From assembly GCA_003599575.1 (NCBI GenBank), contig QZKV01000148.1:1-64000 (forward strand): a stretch of 64,000 nucleotides of DNA, read 5' to 3'. The translations under genes and the position numbers were made by a program. Origin of the DNA: Desulfobacteraceae bacterium (GTDB lineage: Bacteria > Desulfobacterota > Desulfobacteria > Desulfobacterales > Desulfosarcinaceae). Below, one piece after another: positions 36,828 through 43,920 of the stretch (position 1 is its first letter; each line of letters opens with the position of its first letter). The notes under the pieces are model-generated. The model searched no databases. It saw only the letters and a program-made list of their open reading frames with translations, and was not told the DNA's origin.

Positions 36828-37598
36828 TCACGCCGTATGGATGGTCGAGGGAGCCTGGGCGAACACTTTGCGGTGCAGGTAATTCCTGATTTGCATGAAG
36901 ACCGCATAAGGCGTTAACAGCAGGATTTTAAGATCCAGAAGCAAACTCATCTGGCGGGAGTACTGGATATCCAGGCGAATCATCTCATTGAAGGTCAGCC
37001 TGTTTTTGCCGCTGACCTGCCACAAACCGGTAATCCCCGGAAGGACATCGAACCGATCCTTGTACCACAGCTTGTACTCCTGAACCTCATAGGGAATAGG
37101 CGGCCGTGGTCCGACCAGGCTCATTTCTCCCCGCAGCACATTGATCAATTGGGGCAATTCGTCCAATCCCGATTCGCGAATCAAATTGCCGAAGGGTATA
37201 ATTTGGGGATCATTGTGCAGCTTGGTCATGACCAATCGTTTTGGACCCTTGGAGCGGTCATCGTGAATCAGTTGCGCAAGATATTTGCGGTGTTTGGACG
37301 TATCCGCGTTGGGCCGCATGGTACGAAATTTGATGCATTCGAAAACTTTGCCGCCGAGGCCTACCCGCTTTTGTCTGAAAAATGCCGGACCCGGAGAAAC
37401 GCTTTTGATGAAAATTGCAATGAGAATGAAAATCGGCAACAGCATTATCAGACCGGCCAGTGACCCGGCGATATCAATGGCACGCTTCCAGGGTCCCGTG
37501 CTCCTGGTCAACAATGAACCAACCGCCCCTGCCTTGTCCAGGCAGGCCCAGGGCGCGTCTGTTGCACGCGCGGTTTGCATGTTTTGAAAAAATGACAT
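36828..37598 (-). CDS. Undecaprenyl-phosphate sugar-1-phosphate transferase (initiating transferase)
   Basis: A 256-residue monotopic membrane enzyme of the bacterial sugar transferase family. One hydrophobic re-entrant segment (about 44-66, IDIAGSLAGLIMLLPIFIL) is followed by the catalytic domain with FECIKFRTM, GLDELPQLINVLRGEMSLVGPRPP (active-site Asp-Glu pair) and LPGITGLWQVSGKNRLTF. It lacks the N-terminal membrane domain of WcaJ-type enzymes and so resembles the short PglC/PssY class. It starts polysaccharide repeat assembly by placing a sugar phosphate on undecaprenyl phosphate. The ATG at 37598 has a better ribosome site than the upstream GTG. Confidence 0.9.
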   Translation of the reverse strand: MSFFQNMQTARATDAPWACLDKAGAVGSLLTRSTGPWKRAIDIAGSLAGLIMLLPIFILIAIFIKSVSPGPAFFRQKRVGLGGKVFECIKFRTMRPNADTSKHRKYLAQLIHDDRSKGPKRLVMTKLHNDPQIIPFGNLIRESGLDELPQLINVLRGEMSLVGPRPPIPYEVQEYKLWYKDRFDVLPGITGLWQVSGKNRLTFNEMIRLDIQYSRQMSLLLDLKILLLTPYAVFMQIRNYLHRKVFAQAPSTIHTA

Positions 37599-37635
37599 AT
37601 CCACACCTTTCACTGATTTCGAGCCTTTTCGCTAA

Positions 37636-37971
37636 TTAAGGATACATATAGAACTCGCACCCGGCTATGTTCGACGCGATCGGTTGGATCTGGTACAGAT
37701 CGCCGGCGACTTTCCTTGCCCCATCCCGGGCGGTGTGCGGCAACAGGAGACCGATATGCTTTTCATCATAAAGGCCCACCTGATCGATTTTGCGGATTCG
37801 TTTTAATATCGCGGGCAACATGATCGGATGTACAACCGCCGATAAATCGGCATGCTCCGCAAGGCGGAACAGAATCAGTGAAAATTGTTGGCCGTTTCGA
37901 TGTACCCGCGCACGCTCCTGTTGAAGCAGCTCCAAGAAGGAGCGGGATGTAAATATATTGGTGGTGCTCAT
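37636..37971 (-). CDS. Degenerate GGDEF-domain protein
   Basis: A 111-residue protein matching only the C-terminal part of a GGDEF domain: RIRKIDQVGLYDEKHIGLLLPHTARDGARKVAGDL. The GG[DE]EF catalytic loop is replaced by YDEKHI, so diguanylate cyclase activity is not expected. No sensor or membrane segment is attached. It lies immediately downstream of the tyrosine-autokinase gene and upstream of the initiating sugar transferase. It may be a regulatory protein or binding partner, possibly tied to the unusual module inside the kinase, but this is inference. Confidence 0.65.
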   Translation of the reverse strand: MSTTNIFTSRSFLELLQQERARVHRNGQQFSLILFRLAEHADLSAVVHPIMLPAILKRIRKIDQVGLYDEKHIGLLLPHTARDGARKVAGDLYQIQPIASNIAGCEFYMYP

Positions 37972-37994
37972 TTTTTTAGACCTTGGTGCTAATT

Positions 37995-40682
37995 TTACAT
38001 GTAATAGGCATAGTTTCTAGGCTGGGTTCTCACTTTGTTCAGAATTGCACCGATGATCTTGTCCTTGGGGACGGTATTCATCGCCGTATTGATGACCCTG
38101 TAGGAGAGATGCCCGGCATCAATGACAACGACAACGCCATCCACGATGGAGAACAAGGATTCGACGCCTGTGCGGGAGTCCAGAGGCGGGGTATCGATGA
38201 GAACCACATCGAACCGCTCCCTGACGATTTCCAGAATTTTTTTCAACAGGGCGCGATTAACCCGACCGAGCGGTTTTTTGGTGCTCGAATTGGCCGGCAG
38301 AAAATATAAATTTTCTTTGGAACCGCTCTTGATATTGCCCAGGATTTCTTTTTCGATGAGTTTGCTGCCGGCAATTCTGCCCAATTCATGAATCATCGCG
38401 GTGTAATTATCGCCGAAGAAAATTCGCTCATTTTCATAAATTCGGATCAGCTCCGGCTTAAAATGAAACTGGCCCGTCTTCCAACTGAAAAGTCTTTGAA
38501 TGTGCTCTTCCATTTGAAGCCGCAGCGGCCCCCTGAGTTTATCAAGACTGATATAGCCACTGTTGACCAGGATGTAACCCAATGGCTGTCCGGTGCGTCT
38601 GTGACGTTCGACGGCATCGTTCAACTGATCGTTGGTGATAAAGTTGCCTTGCAGCAACATGGCCCCGATTCGATTCGCTTTCGGGTTGTTGCTGTTTTGA
38701 ATATGCAGCAATTTACCGTTTTGAAAAAGCACATGCAGCAATTGATCTTCATTTTTGATGATGAGCCGGCCATTGAGCTTATTCAGTCCGATCAGGAAAA
38801 ACAGATCATCCATGCTGTAGTCTTTTAGATTTCCCGAAGTCACCTGGTGTGACTGAATGCGCTCGAGAACTGTTTCAAGGCCGCCGCCCTCGGTGTTGTC
38901 GAAGATCTTGTTCAGCGAAGAACGTTGAAAATCGCAATCCAGCAGCAATACGCGCAATCCGGCCTCACTCAATGAAGCCGCCATTCTGGCGGTGGTCATT
39001 GTCTTGCCCTCGCCCATGGTCACGCTCTCGATGGCGATGACCCGTCCGATTGTGCCTTCAGACGTAGAGGTCAACTCGGCCGGCAACCGGCTGGATATAC
39101 TGGAGAGCGGCCCATCCACCATCTCGTTGTATTCCAATTGTTTGCTGTCGTGCCACGGCAAGAATTTGCTGCCGTTGTTTTTTAATTCCCTATAGTAGGG
39201 CACCATTCCCAGAACCGGAATTCCCAAATGCCTGACGACCTCGTCCGGTGTCTTCAGTGAACTGTCCATGTAATCGAAGAAAAGCGCCAAACCGATACCC
39301 AGGGTGAGGCTTAAAATGGCGGCCAAAAGGATGTTTAACTTAATTTTGGGGGAAATCGGCAGAAACGGCACGTCCGCCCGATCGATCACACGGAGGCTGC
39401 TGCTGCTCATCACACTGGAGAGGTTGATCTCTTCGGCTTGCTTCAGCAAGAAATCATAGATTTCTTTGCTGCTCAGCGCCTGCTGCTGAAGAACATCGTA
39501 CTCGATCGATTTTTCTCCTAAGGACATTGCCTGGTTTTTGCGTTCTTCCAACATTTGCTCGATCGAGGCTTCCATGGCGGCGGCCTTATCGGATTCTGTT
39601 TTGTACGCCTTTTTGAGGCGATTGATTTCGGCCTCCAGGTCGGCGCGGGTCTGGCTGATGCCGGTGCTCAATTCCATCATTTTCGGGTGCTTGGGACCAT
39701 ATTTGGTGCCGAGCTCGATCTGCCGGCCCTTTAAGCTCACCAATTGATTTCTAAGCGTTGCGATCACTGAGTTCGCCGATATTTCGGGCGAAACAAAGAT
39801 ATCCAACTGTTCACCGGAGATTTTTTCAGCCTGCAAATACGCCGTCTGCTTTGCAATCCGGTCCGCCTTGGCGCGCGTCAAAGCCGAATTCAATTCCGTC
39901 AATTCCTGAGAATGGATGTTGCGGGGATCCTCCAGCGTCACCAGCCGGTTTTTCTTTTTGAACTCGTATATGCGCCGCTGGAAATTTTCCACTTCCTGTT
40001 TTTGTTTTTCGACTTGAGATCGCAGCCATTTGAGCGCATTCTCGGCATGTTCACGATGCAAAGCGACAGCGCTTTCGATCGCCTTGGCCGCATGGGTGTT
40101 AACAATGCGTGTGATCATTTCGGGATCGGACCCGACGAAACTGATATGGACGAGATTGCTGTCTCGAATGGGTTCGATTTCCAGAGATTTGAAATACGAT
40201 TGCAGTACTTTCACACCGAGCGGATCTTGCGCGTGAGATTTGGATTCCAATTCCGGAAGGTCTATTCCCGCGCTGCGGCGTAATTTATCTAATCGTGATG
40301 GCTCCGGCGGAGCCGGCTCGCTCAGCTTTTCGGCATAGTACGACGTCAGATCAAGGTCCTTGATCACCGACTCGATCAGTGTGCGGTGGCTCAGGAGGTT
40401 GATTTGGGTGTTGTAGTAAGGAATGATTGCATGCGGCGAGCGGTCTTCACCTTCGCCCAAGGGGTTCATCGGAGAAGGCTTCTTATCAATCATGAGAAGC
40501 GCAGTGGCCTTATAGACCGGCTCGGCCCTGAACGAATAAGCCGTGACCAATCCGACGACAATGAAAAAGAACAGCAGAATATACCACTTGCGACGATAGA
40601 CGACCTGCAGGTAGTCATACAAATCTTTTCCGTCACTCTTCGGGCGATATTCGTCCGGGGAAATGGTATGTTGTATCTTCAT
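37995..40682 (-). CDS. Wzc-type chain-length regulator and BY-kinase with internal PATAN/MshEN-like module
   Basis: An 895-residue inner-membrane protein. Wzz domain: TM1 about residues 32-50, long periplasmic coiled coil (about 215-290 and 340-400), TM2 about 448-470. Cytoplasmic BY-kinase: Walker A MGEGKT (556-561), Walker A' LLLDCDF (579-585), Walker B VVLIDTPP (826-833), and a short Tyr-rich tail (NYAYYM). Between A' and B about 170 residues are inserted. They include a PATAN/DUF4388-like segment (about 623-665, DLFFLIGLNKLNGRLIIK start) and two MshEN-like motifs (RIGAMLLQ... at 671-694 and LGYILVNSGYIS...LRLQ at 701-723), then WKTGQFHF. Such inserts are not part of normal BY-kinases. It controls polymer length and export with the Wza-like protein encoded upstream. 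Confidence 0.87.
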   Translation of the reverse strand: MKIQHTISPDEYRPKSDGKDLYDYLQVVYRRKWYILLFFFIVVGLVTAYSFRAEPVYKATALLMIDKKPSPMNPLGEGEDRSPHAIIPYYNTQINLLSHRTLIESVIKDLDLTSYYAEKLSEPAPPEPSRLDKLRRSAGIDLPELESKSHAQDPLGVKVLQSYFKSLEIEPIRDSNLVHISFVGSDPEMITRIVNTHAAKAIESAVALHREHAENALKWLRSQVEKQKQEVENFQRRIYEFKKKNRLVTLEDPRNIHSQELTELNSALTRAKADRIAKQTAYLQAEKISGEQLDIFVSPEISANSVIATLRNQLVSLKGRQIELGTKYGPKHPKMMELSTGISQTRADLEAEINRLKKAYKTESDKAAAMEASIEQMLEERKNQAMSLGEKSIEYDVLQQQALSSKEIYDFLLKQAEEINLSSVMSSSSLRVIDRADVPFLPISPKIKLNILLAAILSLTLGIGLALFFDYMDSSLKTPDEVVRHLGIPVLGMVPYYRELKNNGSKFLPWHDSKQLEYNEMVDGPLSSISSRLPAELTSTSEGTIGRVIAIESVTMGEGKTMTTARMAASLSEAGLRVLLLDCDFQRSSLNKIFDNTEGGGLETVLERIQSHQVTSGNLKDYSMDDLFFLIGLNKLNGRLIIKNEDQLLHVLFQNGKLLHIQNSNNPKANRIGAMLLQGNFITNDQLNDAVERHRRTGQPLGYILVNSGYISLDKLRGPLRLQMEEHIQRLFSWKTGQFHFKPELIRIYENERIFFGDNYTAMIHELGRIAGSKLIEKEILGNIKSGSKENLYFLPANSSTKKPLGRVNRALLKKILEIVRERFDVVLIDTPPLDSRTGVESLFSIVDGVVVVIDAGHLSYRVINTAMNTVPKDKIIGAILNKVRTQPRNYAYYM

Positions 40683-40724
40683 AGTTTTGATTCCTATCGG
40701 CTCATGAAAATATCACAAATAGAA

Positions 40725-41576
40725 CTAAAAATAGCTTTCCGGCACTTTTATGATATCGTCGGGCAAGACTGCTTCGCCCAGCTCCGGCCGGTATTCCTTT
40801 TCTTGCCCGTCTTTGTTTCGAACCAGACTGATCCGGTTCAATGCTGCCCGCGCAGTTCCGCCGCCAGCCAGCGAGACAGCCTGCAAGACGGTCAAGCCTT
40901 TGACCCATTTGAACTTTCCGGGCCGGCCGACTTCGCCGATGACATAAACGCTTTCCGCCTCTTTGATATAGACCGAATCGCCCGGCCTGACATATGAGCG
41001 GGTCATATCGGCCCGTCCGGCGATCAAATCATCCAGGTTCAGTTCGACAATCTGATTCTTGCCCACCTCTTCCGGAGAAGTCGGCCCATCCTTGTCCTTT
41101 GCCGAGTCCGGGCGTACGATAACGCATTTGGCGCCGCGATTCTCGGTGAAGCCGCCGGCTTCCGAGATCAGCTCCAGCAAATGCACTTTCCGTTTCAGGG
41201 TATAACTGCCGGGTCTGTTTACTTCACCGAATAGAAATATCTTTTGATTGATATATTCTGAAACGGTGACGCTGACCTGAGGCGCAACCAGATAACCGTC
41301 CGCTAATTTTTTCTGCAACAGCGTTTCCAGCTCGAATACCGACCGGTTGGCCGCCGCAACCCGTCCTATGAAAGGATATGTAAATGCTCCTTCCTGCGAC
41401 ACTTCCACCCTTCGCAAGAGATCTTCATGATCCCACACGCGTATTTCCAGCACATCTCCGGGTCCGACAATATAGTCCTTTCCCGGATCTTCAGCGGCGG
41501 CATGTGAAATTGAAGATACTGCGAAAATAAATAAAATAAGAAAGAATTCGGATAGTCTTTTCTTTGCAGTGCTCAT
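40725..41576 (-). CDS. Wza-type polysaccharide export protein
   Basis: A 283-residue periplasmic/outer-membrane export protein. A Sec signal peptide (about 1-27, ending SHAAA) lacks a lipobox Cys. The polysaccharide export domain begins DYIVGPGDVLEIRVWDHEDL, followed by two SLBB-like segments (KIFLFGEVNRPGSYTLKRKVHLLELISEAGG and VYVIGEVGRPGKFKWVKGLTVLQAVSLAGGG). The C-terminus is DDIIKVPESYF, short, as in systems where a separate outer-membrane beta-barrel provides the pore; such a barrel is encoded immediately upstream. It works with the Wzc-type autokinase encoded next. Confidence 0.92.
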   Translation of the reverse strand: MSTAKKRLSEFFLILFIFAVSSISHAAAEDPGKDYIVGPGDVLEIRVWDHEDLLRRVEVSQEGAFTYPFIGRVAAANRSVFELETLLQKKLADGYLVAPQVSVTVSEYINQKIFLFGEVNRPGSYTLKRKVHLLELISEAGGFTENRGAKCVIVRPDSAKDKDGPTSPEEVGKNQIVELNLDDLIAGRADMTRSYVRPGDSVYIKEAESVYVIGEVGRPGKFKWVKGLTVLQAVSLAGGGTARAALNRISLVRNKDGQEKEYRPELGEAVLPDDIIKVPESYF

Positions 41577-41642
41577 CTTGGTGTTCCCTTTAATTGATTT
41601 GCCTACGGTCCCAGGGGGGCGAATTTTTTCGCCCCCTCATGA

Positions 41643-42884
41643 TCATATCGACAAATGCACACCCAGTTGGACCAGATTTTCCTTGTAATCAACCGTCGGG
41701 AGATCCGAATCATTGTTCCTGTACTGATATCCCAGAATAATGGAAATCCAGCGCTGAATGGCCCATTCTATATTCAAAGCGGCAACATGCTCGCGGTCGA
41801 CCCGGTCCTCGGCTGGCGCGAGGCCGGATTGGAAATCCCTGTGATGGTAGAAATAACTCAGGGTGGTGATGATTTTACTCCATCTCTGGAGGGTGAGTCT
41901 CACGCCTCCACTGGTCAGAACATAGTAAGTGCCGGTATCTCTTTCAGCGATCGTGGTTGGCAGAACATTGCGACGCCCGATCAGGTTAAACCGGGTGATG
42001 GGTGAAAACCTGTAAAGCAAATCGATGTCCATGCCCAAGCCTGAAAATTCATCTATGGCATCGTTTTCAAAATCCGACCAGGTGTAGCCAATCCTGAGTG
42101 CGCCTGACAATTTTCCGGCCGGTCGCCAGCGCGCCCCTGTAAATACGCTGTGCGTATCGTAATCCCTGTTGAATGGGTCCAAACCTGCTTGGGGCAAATC
42201 TTCGTTATCCTGCCGGATGAACCGATACTGCAACAGCAGCGGGAAAATCTCCGAACGCCTGTATACGATGCTGGCATCGACCTGATTGCGGTCATAATCA
42301 TCTACTTCGTTGCTTACGTCATCGAAGCGTCTGGATAAACGTTCGGCTTGAAGACCGAACTCCGTCACCTGTCCGGCCACCAGAATCGTTTCGGCGAAAA
42401 TGCGGTTCACTCGGTAATCTTTGGCGCTCTCTATGGGCGAATAAGGTTGCACACTCGTGTCCGAGGTACTCGCACCCGCGGCGAACCTTGAACCTTTAGC
42501 GGTTTCAACCGTCCACGACGCTTCACCCAAATGATATTGCGAATCAAAGTTGTCGGCATCACTGAATCGGAAGAAGTTGCCCACATATTTCAAGGAGATG
42601 TAATTTCTGGGCGCAATGGCGAAATCGAGAGTTATTTCAGGTATGATCTCGGTATAAAAATCATCTTCTTCTTCACCCGGCTCCAGATAAATGTTGTCGC
42701 TGTATCTTTCCACAACCGCAAGCTTGGGAGAAATACGAAAACGTCCGTATTCAAGGCCTTCGGCATGGATGCTGGCAAATTCGCCAGCCGGCAAAAGGAT
42801 TAATACGATAGTCATGGCCGTCCATAGCGCATGTTTGAACCCGGCCGCCAATGCCGCTTGATTAGCATAGCTCCGCATGGTCAC
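41643..42884 (-). CDS. Outer-membrane beta-barrel protein of the exopolysaccharide system
   Basis: A 413-residue protein with an N-terminal signal (about 20-42, ending IHA). The mature part consists of alternating amphipathic strands ending in aromatics (YISLKYVGNFFRF, FGLQAERLSRRF, ALRIGYTWSDF, TLSYFYHHRDF, ILGYQYRNNDS) and an outer-membrane-type C-terminus (VQLGVHLSI). The charged, Asp/Glu-rich extracellular loops and position with the Wza-like gene match the VpsM-type barrels of exopolysaccharide loci. It likely forms the secretion pore or its partner. A GTG at 42884 is preceded by AAAGGAG at six bases; an ATG at 42878 is also possible. It is the first gene of the operon. Confidence 0.83.
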   Translation of the reverse strand: MTMRSYANQAALAAGFKHALWTAMTIVLILLPAGEFASIHAEGLEYGRFRISPKLAVVERYSDNIYLEPGEEEDDFYTEIIPEITLDFAIAPRNYISLKYVGNFFRFSDADNFDSQYHLGEASWTVETAKGSRFAAGASTSDTSVQPYSPIESAKDYRVNRIFAETILVAGQVTEFGLQAERLSRRFDDVSNEVDDYDRNQVDASIVYRRSEIFPLLLQYRFIRQDNEDLPQAGLDPFNRDYDTHSVFTGARWRPAGKLSGALRIGYTWSDFENDAIDEFSGLGMDIDLLYRFSPITRFNLIGRRNVLPTTIAERDTGTYYVLTSGGVRLTLQRWSKIITTLSYFYHHRDFQSGLAPAEDRVDREHVAALNIEWAIQRWISIILGYQYRNNDSDLPTVDYKENLVQLGVHLSI

Positions 42885-43516
42885 TTACATCTCCTTTCCT
42901 ATGAAGGTAAGCGCTGAATGAACATAACCTGCCGGCTGGATTCAGCCGACAGCAACCAACCATTTTTCCTTCGGACGAATACGGGTTTTTCGTCCTTGCA
43001 AAGACCGCTGACCTGATTCTCTAAAAGATGACCCCGGCTTGCTCTCAACAGCTTAAAGGGGAGAACGGCAATCCGATTATGACACTTGGCGTGGGCCGCA
43101 TATTCCAAGACCTCAGGAATTTAGACCAGGCGTGAGAAAACTCATTGTACAGAGGTTTTTCATAGAGGTAGTTCTACGGGGAAAGGAACGAGTGGAACCG
43201 GTACGTCGAACTATGACCCAAATGACTACGGATCCTTTTTTACCATCAATGGCCCCTCCCTTTATTCATTATGCAAAACGTGGCGACCCGATTTCAAAAC
43301 CGTCAGTGTGCCTGCGCGCGCTTTGAATTGTAGTTGCATGGCTGTGCCCCTGGAACTGCATCCAACAGTGAAGATCAAGCCGTGGCTATGAATGCTGTCG
43401 TTCGGTAGCCGCATCTGGAAAGCATTTTCTTTTTCCGTATCGAAGATCTTGTGCTCTTTCGGGTGGCCGTTCAGACCGCCCAATTTTGAATGGTGTTCGC
43501 CCAAAAAAGATACAAC

Positions 43517-43544
43517 AAGATATTAATGGGGTGCTTTCTGTCAA
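43517..43544 (-). promoter_or_regulatory. Candidate sigma-70 promoter
   Basis: TTGACA at 43544-43539 is a perfect -35 box; TATCTT at 43522-43517 with 16-nt spacing is a fair -10 box. It faces the exopolysaccharide operon but sits over 600 nt before the first start codon. Confidence 0.35.
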
Positions 43545-43684
43545 GTGAGGGCGGCGAGTGATGCCGGGCATAGAAGGATTGTTTTCAAAATCAATGTCTT
43601 AGATGTGCGGCGGAAGCTCCGGAACGGGTGATTGGACACCCTTTTGAGCGGGCCGATCGGGCGCATTTTGGAGCCGAACCCATG

Positions 43685-43696
43685 ATCCACGTGGAT
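43685..43696. promoter_or_regulatory. 12-bp palindrome ATCCACGTGGAT
   Basis: A perfect dyad about 140 bp upstream of the candidate promoter. It could be an activator or repressor site for the exopolysaccharide operon; the binding protein is unknown. Confidence 0.3.
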
Positions 43697-43920
43697 ACCT
43701 GACGGCACGTGATGGCTAAGATGTTGGACTTAAAACGAAAACTTGGGGTGATGGCATGCGCGAACAGCGCATGGGTGAAGGTGCTTATTTTAATGCCGGC
43801 GAGCACCTACCCTGGTCGGCATTTTGCCGGCATCCGGCATCCGAATCTACTTCTTCATTCATCGATCATCTGTGAAAACAAGTGCTTGGCTGCATGCACC
43901 GGGCTGTCCCCCTAAGCACC

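Larger units (their letters stand above)
42885..43920. other. 1-kb gene-free region upstream of the exopolysaccharide operon
   Basis: No convincing gene was found on either strand; small frames at 42899-43108 and 43262-43504 show no family features. It contains a sigma-70-like promoter on the minus strand at 43517-43544, a 12-bp palindrome at 43685-43696, and a short hairpin (CGGCTG-GATT-CAGCCG) near 42932-42947. If the promoter is real, the transcript has a leader of over 600 nt. Confidence 0.45.

Noticed and set aside
37995-40682. Insertion of a mobile element or frameshift as the cause of the interrupted kinase domain
   Set aside because: The frame is continuous, the insert has its own recognisable domain motifs, and the kinase motifs on both sides are intact and in phase.
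43334-43350. Sigma-54-like promoter on the minus strand in front of the polysaccharide operon
   Set aside because: GGGCAC and TGCA are present but the GG-GC spacing is one base short of the strict 10 nt.
42899-43504. Small minus-strand frames at 42899-43108 (69 codons) and 43262-43504 (80 codons)
   Set aside because: No family resemblance, no good ribosome site and no coding-type composition; treated as non-coding leader.
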